From Streptomyces sp. R21 (GTDB taxonomy: Bacteria > Actinomycetota > Actinomycetes > Streptomycetales > Streptomycetaceae): 64,000 nt of DNA. Made by a program: the position numbers and the translations under genes. The notes under the pieces are model-generated. The model was not told where the DNA came from, ran no database searches, and saw only the letters and a program-made list of their open reading frames with translations. This document shows positions 25,505 through 34,120 of this stretch, piece by piece. The stretch is taken from contig NZ_CP163435.1 of NCBI RefSeq assembly GCF_041051975.1, positions 1,674,001 through 1,738,000 of the forward strand. Direction: 5' to 3'. How positions within the stretch are numbered: the stretch's first letter is position 1; each line of letters starts with the position of its first letter.

Positions 25505-26073
25505 GGCAGCACCACCGCCAGCACGTACCGCGCGTCCTGCGGACCCGGGCACCGGAACCGTGTCGGGCCCCAGACCCGCAGCCGCAGACAGTCGCCCGCC
25601 CCGAGGCGGTGCTCGACATCCTGTGCCGTCACGTCGAGCGCTCCGTCGAGGACCCAGATGTGCTGCTCCAGGCCGGGCACGGGCGGGCGGTCGTACGCGA
25701 TGTCGGCGCCGGCCGTGAGCCGCCCTTCGACTAGTTCGCCGCGCAACCCCGCGTGCGGCGGCGACACCGATCGTCGTACGAAGCCGGAGGCCTGGTCCTC
25801 CCAGACCGGCTGGTCGGGCGCGCGGACGAGCAGGGCGGGCTCCGCCTCGACCTCGCTGAGGAGCTGCGACATGGTCCGCCCATACACCCCGCACAGGCGG
25901 TTCAGGAGCGCCGCGGTGGGGCTGATCTCCGCGCGCTCGGCCCGGGAGAGCGTCGAGCGGCTGATCCCGCTGCGCTCCGCCAACTCCCCCAGCGACCAGC
26001 CCTGTTCGGCCCGCAACTCGGCCAGCCGGACACCGAGCCGGGCATCGAGGGCACCATCTTCACCGTTTCCCAT
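25501..26073 (-). CDS. XRE-cupin transcriptional regulator
   Basis: A 190-residue regulator. A helix-turn-helix lies at about 10-65 (LAELRAEQGWSLGELAERSGI then STLSRAERAEISPTAALL), and a C-terminal cupin at about 115-185 (PGLEQHIWVLDGALDV, HRLGAGDCLRL), the usual layout of small-molecule-responsive repressors. The ATG at 26073 lies inside a 63-bp palindrome and has no ribosome site; a TTCACC-17-TAGCAT promoter places transcription start at or next to the ATG, so the message is probably leaderless and autoregulated. It is the first gene of a pair with the acetyltransferase. Confidence 0.85.
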   Translation of the reverse strand: MGNGEDGALDARLGVRLAELRAEQGWSLGELAERSGISRSTLSRAERAEISPTAALLNRLCGVYGRTMSQLLSEVEAEPALLVRAPDQPVWEDQASGFVRRSVSPPHAGLRGELVEGRLTAGADIAYDRPPVPGLEQHIWVLDGALDVTAQDVEHRLGAGDCLRLRVWGPTRFRCPGPQDARYVLAVVLP

Positions 26074-26115
26074 ATCGGGGATGCTATCCCGAATATGGGA
26101 AACGGTGAAGATGGT
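26053..26115. repeat. 63-bp near-perfect palindrome at the XRE-cupin start and LysR stop
   Basis: Two 30-bp arms with only two mismatched positions around a central GCT. The left arm runs 26053-26082, the right 26086-26115. It spans the XRE start codon, contains a TTCACC-17-TAGCAT promoter for that gene, and ends on the LysR stop codon. It can be an extended operator for an XRE dimer or tetramer, a hairpin terminator for the LysR message, or both. Confidence 0.8.
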
Positions 26116-27020
26116 CATTCAATGACCGCGGCCTCCGTCAGCGCCTCCAGCACCGGCCTGATCAGCGGATGGCCCTCCGCGCCGCGCCGTACGGCCGCGA
26201 ACACCCGGCGTGTGGGCGCGATTCCGTCGACAGGGCGTACGACCACACCCGTGAGCTCCATGCCACGCAGGGCGGAGCGCGGCACCAGGGCGACGCCGGC
26301 GTCGGCCGAGGCGAGGGCGACGACCGCGCGGAAGTCGTCCGAGGAGTGCTCCAGGCGAGGCTGGAATCCGGCGTTCTCGCAGGCCAGGACGACGACGTCA
26401 TGGCAGGGGTTGCCGGGATAGGGGCCGATCCACGGGTCCTTGGCCAGTTCGGCGAGGGGGACCTCGGGGGCGTCGGCCAGCCGATGGGTGACCGGGACGA
26501 CCGCGTCAAAGGGCTCGGCGTACAGCGATATGTGGCTGAGGCGGGGGTCGTCCGCGTCCGGGGCGCCCCGGTACTCGACGGCGACCGCGATGTCGACCTG
26601 CCGGTCCAGCACCATCGGCAGGCTGGCGTCCCCCTCGGCGTCCTGCACGCGGACGCGGATACCGGGAGCGGTGACGGCGAGGCGGGCCAGCGCGGGCGCC
26701 ACGACCAGACCGATGCCGGTGGCGAAGGAGGCGACGGTGACGGTGCCCGCCGAGCCCGAGCTGTACGCGGCCAACTCCGCCTCGGCGCGCTCCAGTTGGG
26801 CGAGCACCGCGTTGGTGTGGCTGAGCAGGATCTCGCCGGCCGGTGTCAGCCGTACGCCCTTCGCCCCGCGCTCCACGAGCCGGTGCCCCGTCTCCTGCTC
26901 CAGGGCGGTCAGCTGCTGGGAGACGGCCGAGGGCGTGAGATACAGCGCGGCGGCAGCCGCCGTCACCGTGCGGTGGTCGGCCACCGCACGGAGGATGTGG
27001 AGCCGCCGCGCTTCGATCAT
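26115..27020 (-). CDS. LysR family transcriptional regulator
   Basis: A 301-residue LysR regulator. The winged HTH occupies residues 1-60 (LHILRAVADHRTVTAAAAAL, then LTPSAVSQQLTALEQETG). The effector domain from about 90 has VTVASFATGIGLVVAPALARL and a FRAVVALASADAGVALVP motif. It lies 31 bp downstream of kbl on the same strand, so it may be co-transcribed with kbl-tdh and could control them or a neighbouring pathway. Its stop codon falls in the 63-bp palindrome. Confidence 0.88.
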   Translation of the reverse strand: MIEARRLHILRAVADHRTVTAAAAALYLTPSAVSQQLTALEQETGHRLVERGAKGVRLTPAGEILLSHTNAVLAQLERAEAELAAYSSGSAGTVTVASFATGIGLVVAPALARLAVTAPGIRVRVQDAEGDASLPMVLDRQVDIAVAVEYRGAPDADDPRLSHISLYAEPFDAVVPVTHRLADAPEVPLAELAKDPWIGPYPGNPCHDVVVLACENAGFQPRLEHSSDDFRAVVALASADAGVALVPRSALRGMELTGVVVRPVDGIAPTRRVFAAVRRGAEGHPLIRPVLEALTEAAVIE

Positions 27021-27051
27021 GCGAACGATTGTCGCACTATGTCCGGCCTGG

Positions 27052-28248
27052 TCAGCCCGCCAGTTCCGCCCGCGCCGCGACGAACGCGTCGACCGCGCGG
27101 TTCACGTCCGCCGTCGAGTGCGCGGCCGAAAGCTGCACGCGGATACGGGCCTGCCCCTGCGGGACCACCGGGTACGAGAACCCGATCACATACACGCCGC
27201 GCTCCAGGAGCAGCTCGGCCATGCGTCCGGCGACGGAAGCGTCACCGATCATGACCGGGGCGATCGCGTGGTCGCCGGGGAGGATGTCGAAGCCCTCCTC
27301 GGTCATCCGGGAGCGGAACAGCGCGGTGTTCTCGGCGAGCCGCTCGCGCAGGTCGCCGGCCGACTCCAGCAGGTCGAGGACCTTCAGCGAGGCCGCCGCA
27401 ATGACCGGGGCAAGCGTGTTCGAGAAGAGGTACGGCCGCGAGCGCTGGCGCAGCAGGGCGACGATCTCGGCGCGGGCGGCGACGTAACCGCCGGAGGCGC
27501 CGCCGAGCGCCTTGCCGAGGGTGCCGGTGATGATGTCGACGCGATCCATGACGCCGTGCAGTTCGGGGGTGCCGCGGCCGCCGGGGCCGACGAAGCCGAC
27601 GGCGTGCGAGTCGTCGACCATGACCATGGCGTCGTAGCGGTCGGCGAGGTCGCAGATCTCGCTCAGCGGCGCCACATAGCCGTCCATGGAGAACACGCCG
27701 TCGGTGACGATCAGACGGCGGCGCGCGCCGGACGCCTCCTTGAGCTGGGCCTCCAGGTCGGCCATGTCGCGGTTGGCGTAGCGGAAGCGGCGGGCCTTGG
27801 ACAGCCGGATGCCGTCGATGATGGAGGCGTGGTTCAGGGCGTCGGAGATGACCGCGTCCTCGGCGCCGAGGAGGGTCTCGAAGACGCCGCCGTTGGCGTC
27901 GAAGCAGGAGGAGTAGAGGATCGTGTCCTCCTGGCCGAGGAACGCCGACAGCCGCGCCTCCAGCTCCTTGTGCACCTCCTGCGTACCGCAGATGAAGCGC
28001 ACGGAGGCCATGCCGTAGCCCCAGCGGTCGAGTGCCTCGTGGGCCGCGGCGACGACCTCGGGGTGGTCGGCGAGACCGAGGTAGTTGTTCGCGCAGAAGT
28101 TGAGGACCTCACCGGGGCGGCCGCCCGCGGTGACGCTCACGGTGGCGGACTGCGGGGTGCCGATGACGCGCTCGGGCTTGTGCAGGCCGGCGGCGCGGAT
28201 CTCGTCGAGGGTGGTGCGCAGATCGTCGCGTACGGAATCGAACATCAT
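27052..28248 (-). CDS. kbl: 2-amino-3-ketobutyrate CoA ligase (glycine C-acetyltransferase)
   Basis: A 398-residue alpha-oxoamine synthase, full length. It has [55 protein letters not shown] and the PLP lysine in [13 protein letters not shown]. It converts 2-amino-3-ketobutyrate plus CoA to glycine and acetyl-CoA in the cytoplasm, the second step of threonine breakdown. The first step is encoded immediately upstream by tdh. It is also the closest relative in the window of the PLP domain fused to the GGDEF-EAL protein. Confidence 0.95.
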   Translation of the reverse strand: MMFDSVRDDLRTTLDEIRAAGLHKPERVIGTPQSATVSVTAGGRPGEVLNFCANNYLGLADHPEVVAAAHEALDRWGYGMASVRFICGTQEVHKELEARLSAFLGQEDTILYSSCFDANGGVFETLLGAEDAVISDALNHASIIDGIRLSKARRFRYANRDMADLEAQLKEASGARRRLIVTDGVFSMDGYVAPLSEICDLADRYDAMVMVDDSHAVGFVGPGGRGTPELHGVMDRVDIITGTLGKALGGASGGYVAARAEIVALLRQRSRPYLFSNTLAPVIAAASLKVLDLLESAGDLRERLAENTALFRSRMTEEGFDILPGDHAIAPVMIGDASVAGRMAELLLERGVYVIGFSYPVVPQGQARIRVQLSAAHSTADVNRAVDAFVAARAELAG

Positions 28249-28293
28249 CAGTTCCTTAAAGAAGTCAGAGAAGTCTCAGGCGGCGAAGAGGTC

Positions 28294-29322
28294 TCAGACA
28301 GCCCAGTCGAGGATGACCTTGCCGCCGCGGCCGCTCGCCGCGTCGGCGAAGGCCGCCTCGAAGTCGCGGTAGCCGTACCGGCCGGTGATCACGGGGGCGA
28401 GGTCGAGGCCGCCCTCCAGGAGCACCGACATCGCGTACCAGGTCTCGAACATCTCGCGGCCGTAGATGCCCTTGATCGTGATCATGGAGGTGACGATCCG
28501 GGACCAGTCGACCGGGAACTCCTGCGACGGCAGGCCGAGCATCGCGATCCGCCCGCCGTGCGTCATGTTGGCGATCATGTCGCGCATCGCCTCCGGCCGC
28601 CCGGACATCTCCAGGCCGATGTCGAAGCCCTCGCGCAGCCCCAGCTCGCGCTGGCCGTCGGCGATGGTCGAGCCCGCGACGTTGAGGGCGAGGCTCACGC
28701 CGATCTTGCGGGCGAGTTCGAGGCGCTCCTCGCTGACGTCGGTGATGACGACGTTGCGGGCGCCCGCGTGCCGGGCCACCGCGGCGGCCATCAGGCCGAT
28801 CGGGCCCGCACCGGTGATCAGTACGTCCTCGCCGACCAACGGGAAGGAGAGGGCGGTGTGCACGGCGTTGCCGAACGGGTCGAAGATCGCGGCGACATCG
28901 AGGTCGACGGGGACCCGGTGCACCCACACGTTGGCCGCGGGCAGGGCCACGTACTCGGCGAACGCGCCGTCGCGGCCGACGCCCAGGCCGACCGTGGCGC
29001 GGCACAGGTGGCGGCGCCCGGCCAGGCAGTTGCGGCACTTGCCGCACACGAGGTGGCCCTCGCCGCTGACCCGGTCGCCAATGTTGATGTCGGCGACGTC
29101 ACGACCGGTCTCGACGACCTCGCCGACGAACTCGTGCCCGATGACGAGCGGCGTCGTGATGGCCTGCTGCGCCCACCCGTCCCAGTTGCGGATGTGCAGA
29201 TCGGTGCCGCAGATCCCGGTCCTGAGGACCTTGATCAGTACGTCGCCGGGACCGATCTGCGGCTCCGGGACGTCCATGAGCCGGAGTCCGGGCTCCGCCT
29301 TCTCCTTGACCAGCGCCTTCAA
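28294..29322 (-). CDS. tdh: L-threonine 3-dehydrogenase
   Basis: A 342-residue zinc-dependent medium-chain dehydrogenase. Catalytic zinc ligands are in GICGTDLHI and GHEFVGEV; the structural zinc cluster is [15 protein letters not shown] near residue 95; the Rossmann motif is [19 protein letters not shown] near residue 165. It oxidises threonine to 2-amino-3-ketobutyrate with NAD, which Kbl then cleaves. It is the first gene of the tdh-kbl operon, with a 45-bp gap. Confidence 0.95.
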   Translation of the reverse strand: MKALVKEKAEPGLRLMDVPEPQIGPGDVLIKVLRTGICGTDLHIRNWDGWAQQAITTPLVIGHEFVGEVVETGRDVADINIGDRVSGEGHLVCGKCRNCLAGRRHLCRATVGLGVGRDGAFAEYVALPAANVWVHRVPVDLDVAAIFDPFGNAVHTALSFPLVGEDVLITGAGPIGLMAAAVARHAGARNVVITDVSEERLELARKIGVSLALNVAGSTIADGQRELGLREGFDIGLEMSGRPEAMRDMIANMTHGGRIAMLGLPSQEFPVDWSRIVTSMITIKGIYGREMFETWYAMSVLLEGGLDLAPVITGRYGYRDFEAAFADAASGRGGKVILDWAV

Positions 29323-29519
29323 CGCTACGGCTCCTGTGGGTGAGGCCCGGGTCCGTGCATGCCGAAGGCACCCGTACCGGGGAGAGGGGTGGAATCGCGT
29401 AGCAATCTGCCGTACGGCGGTGCCCCTGGTCCATCGAGGATTTCTTAAGCGCCGCCGCAGCTTTCCTTCACGCCCCCTGTGCCGCGCGAGCGCACGGCGT
29501 CACCGCAAGGCCCGATTCC

Positions 29520-30137
29520 TCAGATGCCCCCGTGCTCCCGTCGCTCGATCTGCTCGACCAGTTCCGCCGCCAGCGCCTTGATGGTCTCCAGGCCCGACCT
29601 GCCCCAGGGGCGCGGCTCCATGTCGACGACGCAGACCGTGCCGAGTGCGATGCCGGTGTGGTCGATCAGCGGGGCGCCCAGGTACGAGCGGACGCCGATC
29701 TCGTCGACGAGGGGGTTCCCGGCGAAGCGCGGGTAGTCGCCGACATCCTCCAGGACCAACGCCCTGCGTCGGACGACCACATGGGGGCAGAAACCATATT
29801 CGCGGGCCATATGTCGTCCGGCCCCATACGTCGGCCCATACTCCGCGCCGCCCCCGTACTCCGCTCCGTCCGCCGTGGCCGTGACCGGCCTCAGACCCGC
29901 ACCCGTTCCGTGCGGGGTGTGCAGACCCGCGAAGAACTGCCGTTCCTCGTCGATGAAGTTGACCATCGAGTACGGCACCGCGGCGACCTCCGCGAGCCGG
30001 TCCGCGAAGGCGTCGAAGGCCGGTTCCGCCCGCTCCCCCAGCCCCAGTCCGCGCAGCCGCCGCACCCGGGCGGGGGCGTCCTTGTCCTCCGGGGTCAGCA
30101 GCAGGCGACCGGCGGGACGCGGCGGGTCGTATCTCAT
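29520..30137 (-). CDS. GAF domain protein at the end of the conservon
   Basis: A 205-residue protein made of one GAF domain: VAAVPYSMVNFIDEERQFFAG, an insertion rich in Gly, Ala and Tyr (about 85-110), FCPHVVVRRRALVLEDVGDYPRF, VDEIGVRSYLGAPLIDHTG and IALGTVCVVD. GAF domains of this form bind small ligands or act as redox sensors in signalling proteins. It follows the conservon GTPase by 60 bp on the same strand and probably belongs to the same system in place of the cytochrome P450 that often ends conservons. Confidence 0.8.
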   Translation of the reverse strand: MRYDPPRPAGRLLLTPEDKDAPARVRRLRGLGLGERAEPAFDAFADRLAEVAAVPYSMVNFIDEERQFFAGLHTPHGTGAGLRPVTATADGAEYGGGAEYGPTYGAGRHMAREYGFCPHVVVRRRALVLEDVGDYPRFAGNPLVDEIGVRSYLGAPLIDHTGIALGTVCVVDMEPRPWGRSGLETIKALAAELVEQIERREHGGI

Positions 30138-30197
30138 GCGGCGGCTCCATGGCTCGGGGAGTTGGTCATATGTGGGCTCCGTGGGCAGGAGAGTCGG

Positions 30198-30797
30198 TCA
30201 GGTGTGGGCGCCGTGGCTCGGGGCGTGCGTCGGCGCGTGGGCGATCAGATGGCGGACCAGGGTGAGCAGGGTCTGTACGCCCGAGCTGGAGATCCGGGCG
30301 TCGCAGCGCACGATCGGGATGCCGGGGTCGAGGTCGATGGCGGCGCGCACCTCCTCGGGGTCGTAGCGGTACGAGCCGTCGAACTCGTTGATCGCCACGA
30401 TGAATCCGAGGCCGCGCTGCTCGAAGAAGTCGACGGCCGCGAAGCAGTCCTCCAGGCGCCGGGTGTCGGCGAGGATCACCGCGCCGAGCGCCCCTTCGGA
30501 GAGTTCGTCCCACATGAACCAGAACCGCTCCTGCCCGGGCGTGCCGAACAGGTAGAGCACATGTTGCGGATCGAGGGTGATGCGGCCGAAGTCCATGGCC
30601 ACCGTCGTCTCGACCTTGTTCTCGATGCCGTCGAGGCTGTCGGTCGCGGCGCTGACCGTGGTGAGCAGCTCCTCCGTGCTGAGCGGCGCGATCTCGCTCA
30701 CCGCACCGACGAAGGTCGTCTTGCCGACTCCGAACCCTCCCGCCACCAAGATCTTCAGTGCGGTGGGGAAGGGGTCAGAGCTGTCGTCGTAGTCCAT
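30198..30797 (-). CDS. cvnD: Conservon small GTPase (CvnD-like)
   Basis: A 199-residue Ras-like/MglA-related GTP-binding protein. P-loop GGFGVGKTTFVGA at about 20-32, switch I region TVAMDFGRI, switch II LFGTPGQERFWFMW, and AINEFDGS for base recognition (NEFD in place of NKxD). Conservon GTPases work with the roadblock protein and DUF742 protein in a membrane complex assembled on the CvnA sensor. Its start lies inside the end of the DUF742 gene (23-bp overlap). The C-terminal tail is His/Ala/Pro rich. Confidence 0.92.
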   Translation of the reverse strand: MDYDDSSDPFPTALKILVAGGFGVGKTTFVGAVSEIAPLSTEELLTTVSAATDSLDGIENKVETTVAMDFGRITLDPQHVLYLFGTPGQERFWFMWDELSEGALGAVILADTRRLEDCFAAVDFFEQRGLGFIVAINEFDGSYRYDPEEVRAAIDLDPGIPIVRCDARISSSGVQTLLTLVRHLIAHAPTHAPSHGAHT

Positions 30798-31146
30798 CGA
30801 GCACTGCCTCCAGAAGAGACCGGTCAGTGGGGTTGTGATCGAACGTGGGGGGCTTGGTGGTCAGCGCCCCGCAGTCGACGAGGTCGGACAGCAGCACCTT
30901 GGTGACCACCGCGGGCAGTTTCAGGTGTGCGGCGATCTCGGCGACCGAGATGGGTGCCCGGCACAGTTCGAGCGCCTGCGCGTGCTCGGGGCCGAGATAG
31001 CCGAGAGGGGTCGCCCCGGTGGCCATCACCTGTGACAGGAGGTCGAGCGCGGTCGTCGGCCGGGTCCGGCCATTGCTGACCGTGTAGGGGCGCACCAGGC
31101 GCCCCGCCGCATCGTCGAGCCAGGGCCCGTCGCCGGCCGCGGCCAC
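30775..31146 (-). CDS. cvnC: DUF742 protein (CvnC-like)
   Basis: A 123-residue DUF742 protein. It has the opening LVRPYTVSNGRTRP, then LDLLSQV, the ELCRAPISVAEIAAHLKLPAVVTKVLLSDL helix-turn-helix-like core and the ending RSLLEAVLDGLRRQL. It is the third component of the conservon complex. The start is ambiguous: GTG at 31146, or a TTG at 31152 that overlaps the roadblock stop in a TTGA. Both are served by the same GAGG. Confidence 0.88.
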   Translation of the reverse strand: MAAAGDGPWLDDAAGRLVRPYTVSNGRTRPTTALDLLSQVMATGATPLGYLGPEHAQALELCRAPISVAEIAAHLKLPAVVTKVLLSDLVDCGALTTKPPTFDHNPTDRSLLEAVLDGLRRQL

Positions 31147-31148
31147 GC

Positions 31149-31583
31149 TCAAGGCCTCATCGCCGAGGGTTCGACGGCGTGCTGCCGGGGCGCGGTCATC
31201 AGATACGGCCGGACGCTCTTGACCAGCATCGCCATCTCGTAGCCGAGCACCGCGGCGTCCGCCTCGCGGCCCGCGAGCACGGCGAGGCAGGTGCCGGAGC
31301 CCGCCGTGGAGACGAACAGCAGCATCGAGTCGAGTTCGACGACGACCTGGCGGACGTCGCCGCCGTCCCCGAAGCGGACGCCCGCGCTGCGGCCGAGGGA
31401 GTAGAGGCCGGAGGCCAGCGCCGCCATGTGGTCGGCGCTGTCCGTGTCGAGGCCGTGGACCGACTTCACGAGTCCGTCGCAGGAGAGGAGCACCGCGCTC
31501 GTGGTGTGCGGTACACGCTGGACGAGGCCGCTCATCAGCCAGTCGAGATCGGATACATGGCCCGTCGGCACATCGCTCGCCAT
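31149..31583 (-). CDS. cvnB: Roadblock/LC7 protein (CvnB-like)
   Basis: A 144-residue roadblock protein: DLDWLMSGLVQRVPHTTSAVLLSCDGL, MAALASGLYSLGRSAG, RQVVVELDSMLLFVSTAGSGTCLAVLA and GYEMAMLVKSVRPYL. It is expected to regulate nucleotide exchange or hydrolysis on the CvnD GTPase. AAGGAG lies 10 nt before the ATG. It follows CvnA by 74 bp and overlaps CvnC translationally. Confidence 0.92.
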   Translation of the reverse strand: MASDVPTGHVSDLDWLMSGLVQRVPHTTSAVLLSCDGLVKSVHGLDTDSADHMAALASGLYSLGRSAGVRFGDGGDVRQVVVELDSMLLFVSTAGSGTCLAVLAGREADAAVLGYEMAMLVKSVRPYLMTAPRQHAVEPSAMRP

Positions 31584-31657
31584 GGTGGATCGACTCCTTG
31601 GGGTACGAAGGTCTGCGGCAGCGGAAGAGGTGGGGGTCCGCGTGGGGTGGGGAATGG

Positions 31658-33763
31658 TCATCCGGCCGGTGTGCTCCCGTCGTGCCGGGCAGTGAGGTCG
31701 TGTCCGGGCGCGGGGGTCGATTCGCGTCGCCCCAGCGCTTCATGCGGGGCGGACGCGTGCGCCGTGTGTACGTCGCCGATGTGCGCCGCGCCCATGGGTG
31801 ATCCCTCCACGGGCGACCCCGGCGCGGGCGATCCGTCCGTGGGTGGGCCGTCCATGTGCGACGCATCCATGTGCAGCCCGTCCATGTGCGAGCCGTCCAT
31901 ATGCGCCCGCCCCATGTGGGCTCCGCCCATGGGCGCTGGCTCCATGGGTGCCGCATCCATGAGCGTGCTCTCCGCACGGAGGGATTCCAGGTGCTGTGCC
32001 TCGGCGAGTCCGATGCCCCGCTGGAAAGCCGCCATCAGGCCCGGGTCGTGGCCGACGACTTCCTCCGAGTCCAGCCGGGGAACGGGTCCTTCGCGCAGTT
32101 GGGGTGCGATGTGCTCCTGGGCGCGCCGCCGGGGCAGTTGGGGCTTGCCCATGGTGCCGCGGACCGCTCCGTTGCGCGGCGTGGGCGGCACCGCCGCGTT
32201 GTCCGCCACGGCAGGCCGGTCGCCGGGCCGGATGCCGGGCACGGCCTCCGCCGGGTTGGGCCGCTCCAGATGGGCTCCGCGCATGGGGAGCGGCGCCGGG
32301 GCGCCACCGCTCCCGGCGCCGCTCCCGCTTGGTGCGGCGGACGGCGCCTGGTCACGCGGCACGTGAGCGTGCGGTGCCTGCCGCGGTACGGCTCGCCCGG
32401 CGCCGCGCCCCGACGCCGCGCCGGGCGCGGGCTGGGGACCGGTCCCGGGCGCGGGCGCCCCCGGGGTCACCTGCTCTCTCGCCTCCGGACGCCGGGTGCC
32501 ACCGGCTTCGAGCGGTGGTGGCGACGGTACGGAGCCCAGCGCACCGGGCGCCCCCGGCTCCGTGCCCAACAGGCCCTGCGGTACGACGAGTACGGCCTGG
32601 ATGCCGCCGTAGATATTGGTCTGGAGGCGGACGTGGATGCCGTGCCGCCGGGCGAGCTGGGAGACCACGAACAGGCCGATGCGGCCGTCCTGCAACAGGC
32701 TGGCGACGTTGACCTGGTCGGGGTCGGTCAGCAGCGCGTTCATCTTGCTCTGCTCGCCGACGGGCATGCCCAGGCCCCGGTCCTCGACCTCGATGGCGAG
32801 CCCGGAGGTGACGAGGTTGGCGCGCAGCAGCACCTGGGTGTGCGGGGCGGAGAACACCGTGGCGTTCTCGACGAGTTCGGCCAGCAGGTGGATGACGTCG
32901 GCGACGGCGTGGCCGCGCAGGGTGCCGTCGATCGGGGGCACCAGTTTGACCCGCGAGTACTGCTCGACCTCGGCGATCGCGGACCGCAGGACCTCGGTCA
33001 TGGAGACCGGGTTGCTCCACTGGCGGCGCGAGACCGCGCCGCCGAGGACGGCGAGGTTCTCGGCGTGCCTGCGGATGCGGGTGGCGAGGTGGTCGACATG
33101 GAAGAGGCCCTTGAGCAGGTCCGGGTCCTCGATCTCGTTCTCCAGCTCGTCGAGAATCGAGATCTCGCGGTGCACGAGGGACTGGAGGCGCCGGGCGAGA
33201 TTGACGAAAACCTCGACCTTCTGCTCGCTGCCCGCGTAGCTGGAGAGCTGCGCGGCCTGGACGACCGCGGTGACGGCACCGTCGTGAGCGTGCGCCATGT
33301 CGGCGGCGAGCAGTTCGAAGTCGTCGGCGTCGGTGGGGGGTTGGCGGCGCGCCTTGCGGGAGGGCGGGCTCTCGCCCCGGCGCAGTGCCTCGACGAGGGC
33401 GCGCAGGTCGGCCTCACTGCGGGCGCTGCCGCGGCGAAGGGCACCTACGCGCTCCCGTACGGACTTGGCGGCGCGGTCGGCGGCCACGGCTGCGATCAGG
33501 ATGCCGGCCAGCGCCACCCCCAGGGCTCCGGCGAGCACGGCCCACAGGGTGAGGCTGGGCGGTGCGCCGGTGGAGCGGACGGTGAAGAGCACGGCCGCGC
33601 ACGCGCTGAGGGCCACCGCGGTGGGTGGCATGATCGCGAGCCGTAGCAGTTGGGGGCGTATGTGGGTCTCGGGCAGCGAGGGAACAGCGCGGGCGACCGG
33701 TCGTCCGTGCCGTCCGCCCTCACGGCGGTCTGCGCGTGCGGCCGGTGCGCGAAGGTGAGACAT
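31658..33763 (-). CDS. cvnA: Conservon sensor ATPase (CvnA-like) with His/Met-rich tail
   Basis: A 701-residue sensor. Two membrane helices at about 45-110, a signalling helix rich in Arg and Glu, a HATPase-like domain (LLAELVENATVFSAPHTQVLL N-box, EVEDRGLGMP, RIGLFVVSQLARRHGI G-box) and a low-complexity Pro/Ala/Gly region from about 425. Near 610-660 the tail has ten or so copies of a five-residue unit of the type HMDGS/HMGRA/HMDAS. Cvn sensors resemble histidine kinases but lack a clear phospho-accepting domain and pass signals to GTPases. The start has GAGG 6 nt upstream. The His/Met repeats are not part of the family and could bind a metal. Confidence 0.88.
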   Translation of the reverse strand: MSHLRAPAARADRREGGRHGRPVARAVPSLPETHIRPQLLRLAIMPPTAVALSACAAVLFTVRSTGAPPSLTLWAVLAGALGVALAGILIAAVAADRAAKSVRERVGALRRGSARSEADLRALVEALRRGESPPSRKARRQPPTDADDFELLAADMAHAHDGAVTAVVQAAQLSSYAGSEQKVEVFVNLARRLQSLVHREISILDELENEIEDPDLLKGLFHVDHLATRIRRHAENLAVLGGAVSRRQWSNPVSMTEVLRSAIAEVEQYSRVKLVPPIDGTLRGHAVADVIHLLAELVENATVFSAPHTQVLLRANLVTSGLAIEVEDRGLGMPVGEQSKMNALLTDPDQVNVASLLQDGRIGLFVVSQLARRHGIHVRLQTNIYGGIQAVLVVPQGLLGTEPGAPGALGSVPSPPPLEAGGTRRPEAREQVTPGAPAPGTGPQPAPGAASGRGAGRAVPRQAPHAHVPRDQAPSAAPSGSGAGSGGAPAPLPMRGAHLERPNPAEAVPGIRPGDRPAVADNAAVPPTPRNGAVRGTMGKPQLPRRRAQEHIAPQLREGPVPRLDSEEVVGHDPGLMAAFQRGIGLAEAQHLESLRAESTLMDAAPMEPAPMGGAHMGRAHMDGSHMDGLHMDASHMDGPPTDGSPAPGSPVEGSPMGAAHIGDVHTAHASAPHEALGRRESTPAPGHDLTARHDGSTPAG
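31790..31970 (-). repeat. Imperfect 15-bp repeats encoding His-Met-Asp/Gly-x-x units
   Basis: On the plus strand, CCATGTGCGACGCAT-like units recur about every 15 bp, each beginning with CCATG. On the coding strand they give pentads such as HMDGS, HMDGL, HMDAS, HMGRA and, further out, MEPAP and MGGA. The repeats are imperfect, so they probably grew by slippage or unequal exchange in the 3' end of the sensor gene. Confidence 0.7.
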
Positions 33764-34055
33764 CGTCGTCCTCGTACTGGTGCGTCGGGGGCATGGGGGC
33801 TCCCGCGGGTCTGCGCGACTCGGGCATGCGCCATCGCGGTGCCGGTCGAGAGAGCCGAAAAAATCGGCCCTGCGTCGCCCGACGGCAACTGACAGTAGTC
33901 GGCAACGCATCATGTGCGGTGGGCAGTTGACAAACTCCTACGAACAGCGTCCCGCTCTGGTATGAGCCCTCGCACGACAGACCGATAACCGGATCGGACA
34001 GACGTTCCCCTGGGGCAATGAACTGATCACAGCTGGTCAGAAGCGGTCATGAACA
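33764..34055. other. Promoter region of the conservon
   Basis: A stretch without a gene. On the minus strand a TTGTCA-18-TGCGTT pair lies near 33930 and is the best promoter candidate. A short hairpin GCCGA-AAAAA-TCGGC (33854-33868) and a CCGAT-N6-ATCGG inverted repeat near 33985 are also present. I see no further coding potential. Confidence 0.35.
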
Positions 34056-34100
34056 GACGGCGAGGGCCGAGGGGTCCTTCGCCCCTCGGCCCTCGCCGTC
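34056..34100 (-). terminator. Strong hairpin terminator of the MBL-fold gene
   Basis: A perfect 19-bp inverted repeat with a 7-nt loop (TCCTTCG), 20 bp beyond the stop of the MBL-fold gene and before the conservon promoter region. It has no T-run, as is usual for high-G+C actinobacterial terminators. Confidence 0.8.
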
Positions 34101-34120
34101 CACAGGTTCTGCCTCCGCAC

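Noticed and set aside
26088..26118. Near-identical short N-termini (MTIFTVSHI) read on both strands near 26.1 kb
   Set aside because: This is a consequence of the 63-bp palindrome and not evidence of duplicated genes.
26440..29343. A 967-codon plus-strand frame across LysR, kbl and tdh
   Set aside because: It is antisense to three clearly recognisable genes and has no family features.
31790..31970. Regularly spaced repeats considered as a CRISPR array
   Set aside because: Units are about 15 bp, contiguous, in frame and within a coding gene; there are no spacers. No CRISPR array is seen anywhere in the window.
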